From NCBI GenBank assembly GCA_016715465.1, contig JADKAA010000024.1:434001-498000 (forward strand): a stretch of 64,000 nt of DNA, in the 5' to 3' direction. Position 1 is the stretch's first letter, and each line of letters opens with the position of its first letter. This document shows, piece by piece, positions 18,216 through 27,543 of this stretch. This DNA comes from Saprospiraceae bacterium (GTDB lineage Bacteria > Bacteroidota > Bacteroidia > Chitinophagales > Saprospiraceae). The notes below the pieces were generated by a model. That model did no database searches. It worked only from the letters and a program-made list of their open reading frames with translations, and was not told the DNA's origin. The translations under genes were made by a program, and so were the position numbers.

Positions 18216-21200
18216 ATGTGTAAAAAACAAGTTTTATTTTACTTTTTTTATTTTGGGTGGTGTTGCTTTTTAGCAGGTCAAAATCGAATTTCTGACTCCA
18301 CACTCATCATTCCCGTTGTTGTACATATCATCCACACCAACGGCAGTGAAAATATTTCTGACGATCAGGTGAAAAATGCCATCCGGTGGATCAATGACGG
18401 ACTTCAACATCAAAATCACTATACAGGTGAAAATGGTGCGGTCGGCAACATTCAACTGTGCCTGGCGCAGCAGGACCCAAGTGGTATAGTAACCAATGGC
18501 ATTGTGCGGTATCTTTCAGATTACACGGATATGACCCTTGATCATGGCTTTGATTCCATTGTTAAGTTAGCCACCTGGGATACCAAAAAATACCTGAATA
18601 TACGTTTGGTTAAAACGGTATGTAATGTAAGTGAATGTAACCTGGGCGGCTTTGCTTTTTTGCCCAATGCCCACGGACTTAAAAAAGATGGCATCTATCT
18701 TGCTGCTCAGTCATTTGGCCTAGATGCTGATCGAACGGTAACCACCATTCATGAACTGGGACATTATTTGGGCCTTTACCACACCTTTGAGAAGGGTTGC
18801 AAAAACGATAATTGTTTGGTGGATGGAGATAGGGTATGTGATACGCCTCCGCAGGGCAGTGTTTTGGGGCTTTGCTCCTCAGGGGCCGTAAATTCTTGTA
18901 CATCTGATGAAGATGATAGCAGTATAAATAACCCCTTTAGATCCCAAGTATTGGGAGGGCTGGGTGATCAGGCCGATGATAAGTCCAATTTTATGGATTA
19001 TAGCGATCTAAGTTGTCAAAAATACTTTACCCAAGGGCAGGTAGATAAAATGCGGTCCTTTTTACAAAATGAACGCGCCTCCCTTTTAGCCTCTCCAGCT
19101 TGTACTCCTCCTTGTAATGCCGCTGTTGAGGCAAACTTTGTTTTAAATGACACCTTGATTGAATTTGGGACTTTACCCACCATAAACAATACCAGCACAA
19201 ATGCAGCCTCTTTTGTTTGGCTACTCAATGGAAATATGATGGGTACAGGCACAGATCCATTATTTTCAAATCTGGCTCCGGGATATTATCTTCTGACTTT
19301 GATTGCCAAAAGTAGCCAGAGCGAGTGCCCGCCAGATACAAGCAGCCAGTCTTTTAGGGTGGTTTGTACGGTGGATGCCGCGCACGCTTTTTATGTACAG
19401 GATAGCACACTATTTGTGGAGTATGATGCCAATCTGTATTTCAATACGTCTTACCTGCTCAATACTTTTGGAGATACACTTTTTGATGGCAAATTAGATA
19501 GCCTGGTGTTATCACCCGGCGGATATCTTTTGTGTTCACTTTTCTCTAATGGGCAGTGCAAAGATTCTATTTGCAATTGGATTCAGATTATGAACCCCAA
19601 TGGCACCGAAATTTGCAACGACGGTCTCGACAATGACCTTGATGGTTTTGTAGATATTTTTGATAAGGATTGCAGCTGTAATGACCAAATTTTTAATGGT
19701 TTATGCGATTCAGATTGTCAGTACCTTCCCGATAGTTTTCCACCTATTGAGGCGAGGGTAAAATGGAGGTCTGGGAAAATCAATGAAGGTTTTTTTTCAT
19801 CTCATATTTTAACAGGCGATCTATTACAATTTGAATCTGGGAGTGAAATTATTATTAGTGGCAACAAAAGCGGAGTGTTTCCTAATATTAGAGATACTAG
19901 CTATTTAATTATACTGTCGGGTGAAGATGGAAGTGTTTTGAATCGATTATCTTTTGGCAATAGATCTCTAAGAAATTTTTGCCGATCACCTTTTATTTTC
20001 AAAACTCCTGAAAATAAACCCAATTTGGTTGTTTACGACCTTGACTCAATTTATTTTTTGAATGAAAATTTGAATTTTATTTTAGAAGAAAAGTATAATA
20101 ACAATATTTTGAATACAACTTCCTTTTTTAACTCAAGTGATATTAATTATGATGGACAAATAGAAATATATTCAGGTACCCAAATATTTAATAGCAAAGG
20201 AATTTTAATCTATGATGGAGGATTTGGCGGCTGCAATTCAATAAACATGTCAAATCAATGTTTTGGCAGTCATTCCATTGTTGGAGACTTTTTGGATGTT
20301 GTTGGTTTAGAACTTGCCGCCGGAAATAAAGTATTTTCATTTCAAATCAACAATTATAATGGTACTGCCGGTAACACTTCCAATATCACCATGGCCGAAG
20401 CTGGTGTGGAAGATGGATCTACGTCTATGGGTGACATCGATGGTGATGGAAAATTGGATGTAATTGTACTTAGGAATGGAATAAACCCCGCTGAAACCGG
20501 TTTATGGGCATGGAATCCAAGGACCGGAACAATCATTGCACATGCCTTTACAGAGGGCAGGGGAGGGGGTATACCCTTTGTAGGCGATATAGATGGAGAC
20601 TGTTTGCCTGAGATTGGAATAAGTTATGTAAATAAACTTGTTTTATACAGGTATGATGGCACAAAAAATTTGAAAAAAGTTTTTACAAAAGTGATTACAG
20701 AAAATGTTGGTGTAATTGGCCTTACCATGTTTGATTTGAATCAGGATGGCCGTCAGGAAATCGTTTTCCGTGATGAAACTCAATTTACCATTCTTGATGG
20801 ACCAACTGGAAATACTATTTTTACTTATCCTATTTTTAGTACAACAAGTTTTGAGCACCCAATAATAGCCGATATCGATCATGACGGGGCGGCAGAAATT
20901 CTGGTTGAGGGTGGTTCGAGCAAAAATGATACCACCTATGTATTCTGCTTCGAATCCGCCAACATCCCCTGGGCCCCTGCCCGCAGCGTATGGAACCAGG
21001 CCGGCTACCACATCACAAATGTCAATGACGACCTTACCATACCCCGCCAGCAACAAAACAATGCTGCTTTTTTTGATACGGATAGCTGTGCCCAGACCAC
21101 CTGCAACCAACCTTACAATACCTTTATGTGTCAGGCTACCTACCGCACCCAGGATGGCTGTGTCAAATGGCCGGCCGTTGACCTCAGTGTGGATGCCCTG

Positions 21201-23774
21201 GACTACCGCTGTACACCAGACTCCCTTTACATCACCCTCGAGGTGCGCAACCAGAGTGACAATGACATGAAACACGACAGTCTGCGTCTTGGAATTTATG
21301 ATCAGGATCAAAATGCACCCCTGCAAACCCTCAACATAGGATTGCCCCGAGATATGGAAGGGAAGATCGTAAACTCAGATACGATTACCATAGCCGTGGC
21401 CAATGATAAAGCCGACCGATGGCAACTGCGTTTTCTGGTCAATATTCCGGACAGCAATACGAACTTTACCCAAAACATCAAAGGCCTTACCGCTGTGCTG
21501 GAATGCGACTATTTCAATAATACAGACAGCATTGTCCTCGACCTGGCGATCAAGACCCTTGACCTTGGGCCAGACCTCACCAAGTGCCGTACAGCTGTAG
21601 TCACCCTGGAGGCACCGGCGGACTTTGTTTCCTATGTATGGAGCGATGGCAGCATCAATAGCAGTTATACCTCATCTATCCCGGGCACCCATTACCTCAC
21701 TGCCACCGATGTATGCAACAGGGTGTATAGGGATTCGGTGACGTTCACCATCAATCCTATCCTCAGTCCTCAGTTGGGTGGCGATACCCTGGTGTGCGAA
21801 GATGACCTGCTCACCTTTGGGTTACCCTCAGATTTTGACTGGGTGCGCTGGCTACCATCAGAAGTGGTAAGCTGCGATACCTGTCATACCACCACCCTAT
21901 ATGCGGACACTGCTACCCAACTCATCGTGCTGGGAAGCAGAGCTGGCTGCATCGATGTGGATACCGTAGAAATCACTATCCAACCGCTAAAAATTTTTAG
22001 GGAGATGCTTACCATTTGTAAGGGAGATAGTGTATTGTTTAACCAGTCTTATGTATCACAAGAAGGTAGTTATGAATATCGCATAGGAAACTGCGACTCT
22101 CTCATCACCCTGGAACTCAAGGTACTTGCTCCCGATTCCATCAAGCTGCCCCGTCAGACCATTTGCGAAGGCGACTCCGCATACTTCCTGGGTAAATGGT
22201 GGAAAGAAGAGCTCAACTCGACCGTCAAACTCAAAAACCAATATGCTTGTGACAGCTTTATCACCTTTGAATTGCGCGTAATCGATACAATACATACGAC
22301 CAGAACCAGTCAAATTTGTGAGGGAGACTCTTTGTTTGTCAATGGATACTGGCTCAAAACAGAGGGCAGCTACCCATACTACTTTACTAGCCTCCAGGGC
22401 TGCGACAGCATCGAAGAAGTAAGGCTTACGGTGATTCCTTCTTACCACCAAAGCGAGACAGCTTCCATCTGTGCCGGAGACTCCATTCAGCAATGGGGCA
22501 CGTGGTTTGCCAGTGAGGGTACCTACAGCCAAACATTCACAACTTCTATGGGCTGCGACAGTACCATGTCACTGGTGCTCACGGTGGAGCCCCTGGTAAT
22601 GGCTCAACGTAGTTACGAAATCTGTGAAGGCAGCAAACTTACGCTTAATGGTGTGGAATATACCACAGCAGGAAACTATACCCTTCACCTGCCTGCTGAA
22701 ATAGGATGTGATACATTGCTTAACTTTGAGCTGCGCATTTCAGCATTGGTGCACAAAACAGAAGAATATAGGCTATGTGACGGCGATTCGGTGTTCATCA
22801 ATAACGAATGGGTCACTGGAAACGATACCGTGGTGTACAACACTTTTGAAAATGGATGCCCCACCGAGGTCACCGCCCGGGTGTTGAGTTTGGCGCCACA
22901 AACTTCATCGTTCACCACCATTTTGTGCCCGGAAGACTCCATCCTGATTAACGGCCAGTGGGTACGCGGCAATACCAATTTCAGCTACACCCTCACGGGT
23001 ACCGCAGGCTGTGATTCCGTGGTAACGGCCAGCATCACCAGTCTGGCATGGCCCCCGGCTCCTGTTATCAACCTGGATTGCGAATCTGCCGCTTATGAGG
23101 CGGTTATTTCCCTCGAAGCACCATGGCACGTATCCTGGAGCAATGGAGATACATCCACATCGACGGCCATCACCACCATGCCCGCCAGCGCTACGGTTCA
23201 GTATGACAACCGTTGTCTGCGCACTTATGACCTCCTGGTTGGCTCTTTGCCAGACCTGCAGTCGCTGCCTGGCTTTGACGATCAAAACATCACCGCCGGC
23301 GAAGGCTTGCCCCTCACCGTCAACCTCGATCCCGGGATGTGGAAGATCAAGTGGTCACCTGCTGCTATAGTGAGTTGTGATACGTGTTTTTCCATTACCG
23401 TAATCGCGGATAGGAATGCCACGATCACCCTGGAGATGACCCACATCAGCGGTTGTACCTATACAAGAAGTTTCGGCATAGTGGTAGAGTCGTTGCCGGT
23501 ATCGATCGCCATCCCCAATGTCTTCACACCAGGTACCGCAGGCTCAAACAGCGAGTGGCACATTTTTTTGCCCGAAGGGTACACCGTCCTTGATGTGGCG
23601 ATCTACGATCGTTGGGGCAGTAAGGTGTACCAGACTGTCAATGCCACACCGGCCTGGGACGGCACCTTCAATGGCAAAGACCTCCTACCCGGTGTTTACA
23701 TTTATACCCTCAAGTACCAGGATCCCTACGGCATTGCCCACTTCCTAAAAGGCGACATCACCATCGTTCGGTGA
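18216..23774 (+). CDS. Giant secreted M43 metalloprotease with FG-GAP-like and cysteine-rich repeats, T9SS type B C-terminus
   Basis: About 1852 residues. Signal segment (QVLFYFFYFGWCCFLAGQ) from ATG 18216; M43 zinc site HELGHYLGLYHTF with CDTPPQG after it (about residues 180-220); PKD-like domains; a VCBS/FG-GAP-type propeller region (DIDGDGKLDVIVLRNG, DIDGDCLPEIGISYV, DIDHDGAAEILVE); seven cysteine-bearing repeats of about 47 residues beginning ICEGDS/ICAGDS (about 22000-23040); and a gliding-motility-associated type B sorting domain (VFTPGTAGSNSEW ... YDRWGSKVY). Exported to the surface by the T9SS. Paralogue of the IS-split gene just upstream. Composition changes along the gene: the part near 19.7-20.8 kb is much more AT-rich than the 3' half. 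Confidence 0.9.
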   Translation: MCKKQVLFYFFYFGWCCFLAGQNRISDSTLIIPVVVHIIHTNGSENISDDQVKNAIRWINDGLQHQNHYTGENGAVGNIQLCLAQQDPSGIVTNGIVRYLSDYTDMTLDHGFDSIVKLATWDTKKYLNIRLVKTVCNVSECNLGGFAFLPNAHGLKKDGIYLAAQSFGLDADRTVTTIHELGHYLGLYHTFEKGCKNDNCLVDGDRVCDTPPQGSVLGLCSSGAVNSCTSDEDDSSINNPFRSQVLGGLGDQADDKSNFMDYSDLSCQKYFTQGQVDKMRSFLQNERASLLASPACTPPCNAAVEANFVLNDTLIEFGTLPTINNTSTNAASFVWLLNGNMMGTGTDPLFSNLAPGYYLLTLIAKSSQSECPPDTSSQSFRVVCTVDAAHAFYVQDSTLFVEYDANLYFNTSYLLNTFGDTLFDGKLDSLVLSPGGYLLCSLFSNGQCKDSICNWIQIMNPNGTEICNDGLDNDLDGFVDIFDKDCSCNDQIFNGLCDSDCQYLPDSFPPIEARVKWRSGKINEGFFSSHILTGDLLQFESGSEIIISGNKSGVFPNIRDTSYLIILSGEDGSVLNRLSFGNRSLRNFCRSPFIFKTPENKPNLVVYDLDSIYFLNENLNFILEEKYNNNILNTTSFFNSSDINYDGQIEIYSGTQIFNSKGILIYDGGFGGCNSINMSNQCFGSHSIVGDFLDVVGLELAAGNKVFSFQINNYNGTAGNTSNITMAEAGVEDGSTSMGDIDGDGKLDVIVLRNGINPAETGLWAWNPRTGTIIAHAFTEGRGGGIPFVGDIDGDCLPEIGISYVNKLVLYRYDGTKNLKKVFTKVITENVGVIGLTMFDLNQDGRQEIVFRDETQFTILDGPTGNTIFTYPIFSTTSFEHPIIADIDHDGAAEILVEGGSSKNDTTYVFCFESANIPWAPARSVWNQAGYHITNVNDDLTIPRQQQNNAAFFDTDSCAQTTCNQPYNTFMCQATYRTQDGCVKWPAVDLSVDALDYRCTPDSLYITLEVRNQSDNDMKHDSLRLGIYDQDQNAPLQTLNIGLPRDMEGKIVNSDTITIAVANDKADRWQLRFLVNIPDSNTNFTQNIKGLTAVLECDYFNNTDSIVLDLAIKTLDLGPDLTKCRTAVVTLEAPADFVSYVWSDGSINSSYTSSIPGTHYLTATDVCNRVYRDSVTFTINPILSPQLGGDTLVCEDDLLTFGLPSDFDWVRWLPSEVVSCDTCHTTTLYADTATQLIVLGSRAGCIDVDTVEITIQPLKIFREMLTICKGDSVLFNQSYVSQEGSYEYRIGNCDSLITLELKVLAPDSIKLPRQTICEGDSAYFLGKWWKEELNSTVKLKNQYACDSFITFELRVIDTIHTTRTSQICEGDSLFVNGYWLKTEGSYPYYFTSLQGCDSIEEVRLTVIPSYHQSETASICAGDSIQQWGTWFASEGTYSQTFTTSMGCDSTMSLVLTVEPLVMAQRSYEICEGSKLTLNGVEYTTAGNYTLHLPAEIGCDTLLNFELRISALVHKTEEYRLCDGDSVFINNEWVTGNDTVVYNTFENGCPTEVTARVLSLAPQTSSFTTILCPEDSILINGQWVRGNTNFSYTLTGTAGCDSVVTASITSLAWPPAPVINLDCESAAYEAVISLEAPWHVSWSNGDTSTSTAITTMPASATVQYDNRCLRTYDLLVGSLPDLQSLPGFDDQNITAGEGLPLTVNLDPGMWKIKWSPAAIVSCDTCFSITVIADRNATITLEMTHISGCTYTRSFGIVVESLPVSIAIPNVFTPGTAGSNSEWHIFLPEGYTVLDVAIYDRWGSKVYQTVNATPAWDGTFNGKDLLPGVYIYTLKYQDPYGIAHFLKGDITIVR
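22000..23045 (+). repeat. Coding tandem repeat: seven ~47-residue ICEGDS modules
   Basis: Inside the giant protease, modules begin at the motifs ICKGDSVLF, ICEGDSAYF, ICEGDSLFV, ICAGDSIQQ, ICEGSKLTL, LCDGDSVFI and LCPEDSILI and each carries a later GCDS/GCDT cysteine. DNA identity between modules is low, so the array is old. Confidence 0.8.
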
Positions 23775-23796
23775 CGGGTTTCGGGTTACCGGTAAT

Positions 23797-23824
23797 CTAC
23801 CTGGCTAACGCCAGTTAGACAGGC
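23797..23824. repeat. Solo terminal inverted-repeat end of the 170-bp element
   Basis: 28 bases (ctacctggctaacgccagtt...) identical in type to the left ends at 12631 and 31099 but without the interior or right end. It is preceded by the ggtgacgggtttcgggttac-type module at 23771-23794 and followed by three copies of cacaccg (23827-23847). Confidence 0.75.
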
Positions 23825-23826
23825 CA

Positions 23827-23847
23827 CACACCGCACACCGCACACCG
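23827..23847. repeat. Tandem heptamer (cacaccg)x3
   Basis: Three perfect 7-base units directly after the solo element end. Confidence 0.8.
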
Positions 23848-23885
23848 AAATGGCAGACCAGTTATATCATCTAAGACTATGCCAT

Positions 23886-24560
23886 TCACACAGGCTCATC
23901 CTCAAACCACTCCTCCAGCGGAATTTCAGGCATCTCATTGGGAATGGCACAAAATAGAAAACCCTTTGCCGTCAATTGATCGATGGTGATCTCCAGGCTG
24001 CCCCTCAGGTTTTTTTCTGCTTTCAGGCTGTAGTGCATGACAATGATGGAACCCGATTTTACGGTGGAAATGACATTGTCGATGACTTGCGCTACAGCCA
24101 GACTTTGGTCGTAATCTTTGCTCAGCACATCCCACATGATGATCTTATACTCATGGCGGATGTCGGCCAGTTGACCCGGACTGATCTGGCCGTAGGGTGG
24201 GCGGAATAAATTGCTTCGGATCACTTTGGCTGCAAGATCGATTTCGGCTTTGTATTCCTCGTTTTTCATCTTCCAGCCTGAAACATGGTGGTACGTGTGG
24301 TTGCCCACACTGTGGCCTTCTTTGAGTATGCGTTGGTATAGTTCGGGATATTTATCCACATTGGCCCCCACACAAAAAAAAGTAGCTGGTATGTTTTTTA
24401 TTTTCAATACATCGAGCACCCATGGGGTAACTTCGGGAATGGGGCCATCATCAAAAGTAAGGTAGATCTTGTTCTCTTTGTTCGGCATGGTCCAGGTAAG
24501 TCCCCTGAAAAAGAGCGACAATATACTGGAAGGTTTGAATGGAGGTATTATGTATTTCAT
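23886..24560 (-). CDS. Polysaccharide deacetylase family protein (NodB domain)
   Basis: 224 residues. NodB motifs are visible: TFDDGP (catalytic and metal aspartates), HTYHH (metal histidines), RPPYG, and a final motif with the catalytic His in IVMHYSLKAEKNL. In relatives the residue after this His is usually Asp (HDS); here it is Tyr (HYS). Members remove N-acetyl groups from peptidoglycan or polysaccharides. No signal peptide is obvious, only a short hydrophobic patch (ILSLFFRGLTW). Same strand as the START-domain gene, 30 bases downstream of it. Confidence 0.88.
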   Translation of the reverse strand: MKYIIPPFKPSSILSLFFRGLTWTMPNKENKIYLTFDDGPIPEVTPWVLDVLKIKNIPATFFCVGANVDKYPELYQRILKEGHSVGNHTYHHVSGWKMKNEEYKAEIDLAAKVIRSNLFRPPYGQISPGQLADIRHEYKIIMWDVLSKDYDQSLAVAQVIDNVISTVKSGSIIVMHYSLKAEKNLRGSLEITIDQLTAKGFLFCAIPNEMPEIPLEEWFEDEPV

Positions 24561-24590
24561 GGTGGGGTAAAGTTACCACAAAAACCCGAC

Positions 24591-25190
24591 CTAGGAGCAG
24601 GCCCTTTTCCTGAGGTTGGTGAGGGTTTTGATGGGGCCGTCGGTGAGGGTGGCATTTATGATCCATTGCGGTATGCTGCCGGATGGGTCCATAAAGGCAC
24701 TGTGTTCCACCTGCAGCTGGCCGTCTCTGCCGCTTACCCTCCAGTGACTTTCGATCTTTGTGACAAAAACCCTGTCTTCTTCCGGTTTATGTGTGATGGG
24801 AAAATATTTGGTATCCACCAGTAGGTCACCGGTACCGGTTTCTTTTTTGATCACAGCTTTGATGGTGCTGTAGCGGTCGCCCGCCAGGGATGGAAAATCA
24901 AAATAGATTTTATACACCGCCTCTGTAGGGGATATTTCTTTTAACAATTCTACCTTTTCCACCATATCGTACCAAAGGTGCATTTGCCGGACATTCATGA
25001 ACTCCTTTTCCAATTTTTCTTTAGTGCAATTGAAGGTCGAAGTGGCCTTGAATTCCTTGAGGTTTTCGCCCTCTTTTTTTCGGGTATGAACAGTGATGCC
25101 GTTTTTTTCTTTGGAAAGCACCCAGGGCTCATTGCCGGAATGGAAGGAAAGCAATATAAAGGCCGCAGCCAGACTAAGGATCAATTTCAT
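24591..25190 (-). CDS. START/SRPBCC-domain secreted lipid-binding-like protein
   Basis: 199 residues with a signal peptide (MKLILSLAAAFILLSF) and a START-like fold: PWVLSKEKNGITVHTRK, the central WYDMVEKVELLKEIS, and VEHSAFMDPSGSIPQWIIN near the C-terminus, which is the usual Bacteroidota START signature. Presumably binds a hydrophobic ligand in the periplasm. Upstream of and probably cotranscribed with the deacetylase gene. Confidence 0.8.
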   Translation of the reverse strand: MKLILSLAAAFILLSFHSGNEPWVLSKEKNGITVHTRKKEGENLKEFKATSTFNCTKEKLEKEFMNVRQMHLWYDMVEKVELLKEISPTEAVYKIYFDFPSLAGDRYSTIKAVIKKETGTGDLLVDTKYFPITHKPEEDRVFVTKIESHWRVSGRDGQLQVEHSAFMDPSGSIPQWIINATLTDGPIKTLTNLRKRACS

Positions 25191-25311
25191 GCTTGTATAA
25201 CTGTGATGGGGTCAAAAAAGTTATCACGGAAACCAATTTTCTGTATAACCGACTGGGGTTTTGAAGTCCATTTTCTGTGGGTTACGGCTACTTAAGGCCG
25301 GCGATTTTAGC

Positions 25312-25319
25312 TATCTTTG
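25312..25319 (+). promoter_or_regulatory. -7 box TATCTTTG of paaZ-like gene
   Basis: Exact TAnnTTTG match, 37 bases before the ATG at 25357. Confidence 0.5.
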
Positions 25320-25356
25320 TACACCCTAAGGGGTAAAACTCTAAAGAATACCAGAC

Positions 25357-27389
25357 ATGAAACTCAAAAATTATATTTCCGGACAATGGGTGGAAGGCAG
25401 TGGCAGTGGTCAGATGCTCTACGATGCCAGTACCGGTGAAGAAGTGGCCATTGCCTCCGCTGAAGGCATCGACCTCGCTTCGGCCTTTGATCATGCCCGC
25501 AAAAAGGGCAATGCCGCACTCAGGAAAATGACCTTTCGCGAACGGGGCCTCATGCTCAAAGCCCTGGCCATGTACCTCATGGAGCGCAAAGAACAATACT
25601 ATCAGGTTTCCTATAAAACAGGTGCCACCCGCATCGACAGCTGGATCGACATCGAAGGGGGTATTGGCAATCTTTTGCCAATGCCAGCCTCCGAAGGAAG
25701 TTTCCGGATCAGCCGTATTGCACCGAAGGCGACCCCATAGGCCTGAGCAAAGGGGGTACTTTTGTGGGACACCACATCCTGGTGCCCAAAGAAGGAGTCG
25801 CCGTGCACATCAACGCCTTCAATTTTCCCATATGGGGCATGTTGGAAAAGTGTGCAGTCAATTGGCTGGCCGGGGTGCCCGCCATCGTAAAACCAGCCAC
25901 CCTCACCAGCTTTGTCACCGAAACCATGGTCAAAGACATCATCGATTCCGGCATCCTGCCCGAGGGCGCTCTACAACTGGTGTGCGGCAATGCGCGCAAC
26001 ATCCTGGACTTTGTTTCTTCTCAGGATGTGGTGACCTTTACCGGCTCGGCGTCAACCGGTCGCTTGCTCAAGGCCCACCCGCGCATCATCCAGGAAGCGG
26101 TACCTTTCAACATGGAGGCAGATTCACTCAACAGCATGGTCATGGGTACTGATGTAAAACCGGGCAGTCCGGAGTTTGACATCTTCATCAAAGAAGTTCG
26201 CAAGGAGATGGTGGTCAAGTGTGGCCAAAAATGTACGGCAGTGCGACGCATCCTGGTGCCGGAAGCCATGGCCGAAGACGTCCAGATCGCACTGGGTAAG
26301 GCACTCGCACAGACCAAAATCGGCGACCCCCGCACCGAAGGCGTGAAAATGGGTGCCATCGCGGGTCGTGACCAATTGATGGATGTGAGGGCCCAGGTCT
26401 CCAAAATTATGGAACAGGCTGAGCTGGTATATGGTAGCCTGGACGACGTTGATATTCTGAGCGGAAATAAGGAAAAAGGGGCATTCATTTCTCCCATCCT
26501 TTTAAGGACCGATGATCCACTGAATTGTATCGCTGCCCACGAGATCGAAGCCTTTGGCCCTGTGGCAACCCTTATGCCTTATGGCAGCATGGATGAAGCC
26601 GTAGAACTTGTTAAAATGGGCAAAGGTTCGCTGTGCAGCAGCATTACCACCGCCGATGACAAAATTGCGAAGGCATATGTACTGGGTGCCGCCACCCACC
26701 ACGGCAGGATCCTGGTCTTTAATAAAGAATGTACACCCGAATCTACCGGCCATGGTTCGCCCCTGCCGTCGTTGGTTCACGGGGGCCCGGGTCGAGCCGG
26801 CGGCGGAGAAGAGATGGGCGGCATGCGCGGTGTAAAACACTACATGCAGCGATGTGCCATCCAGGGTTCACCCACCACCCTCACCGAAGTGACCGGACAA
26901 TACCAATATGGAGGTACCTATAAACAGCCACCCGTTCATTTGTTCAGGATGCATTTCGACGAACTGGAAGTAGGGCAAACTGTCGTGACCCACAAACGCA
27001 CGGTCACCGAAGCCGACATCGTCAACTTTGCCAATGTGAGTTGGGATCATTTTTATGCCCATACCGATGAAACTTCATTGCAGGACACCCTGTTTGAAAA
27101 GCGCGTTGCCCACGGTTACTTCGTCTTATCCGCTGCTGCAGGACTCTTTGTAGATCCGGCCAAGGGACCCGTTTTACTCAACTATGGCCTGGAAGAATGC
27201 CGGTTCACCAAACCCGTATATGTGGGCATGACCATTGGCGTAAGGCTAACGGTCAAGGAAAAGATCCTCCAGGATCAGCGCGACGAAAACGACGTAAAAA
27301 AAGGCATCGTCAAGTTTTTGGTGGACGTGTATGACGAGACCGGCGAAACGGTGGCCATTGCTACGATTTTGACGATGGTAAGGGTGTAA
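25357..27389 (+). CDS. paaZ: PaaZ-like bifunctional oxepin-CoA hydrolase / aldehyde dehydrogenase, one apparent frameshift
   Basis: Repaired length is 677 residues, normal for PaaZ. Residues 1-520 are an aldehyde dehydrogenase with the catalytic Cys in VKCGQKCTAV and glutamate region FNMEADSLN; residues about 535-677 are a MaoC-type R-specific hydratase (VSWDHFYAHTDE, RVAHGYFVLS). PaaZ opens the oxepin-CoA ring and oxidises the resulting semialdehyde in phenylacetate breakdown. The frame breaks at 25673-25676, where four T should be five; adding one base gives GGIGNLFANASLRRKFPD and continues to GGTFVGHHILVPKEG. Without repair the product stops at 25740. No paaABCDE genes are in the window, so a role in another CoA-linked pathway is open. 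Confidence 0.88.
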
Positions 27390-27543
27390 AGTAATAATGG
27401 GCATCATTGCTTGATTTTCAAGTATTTAAAAATTAATGAGTATTTTTGTGATAATATGGAGTTTTATTAAAACCTCGATTATGCCATATGAAATCCAAAT
27501 AGAAATTAGTCATACCTTAATTTACCACTTAAAACAAGTTTAT

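Noticed and set aside
25764..27389. Separate aldehyde dehydrogenase/MaoC gene starting at 25764
   Set aside because: The upstream frame carries the missing N-terminal 110 residues of the same PaaZ family; one base restores a 677-residue protein.
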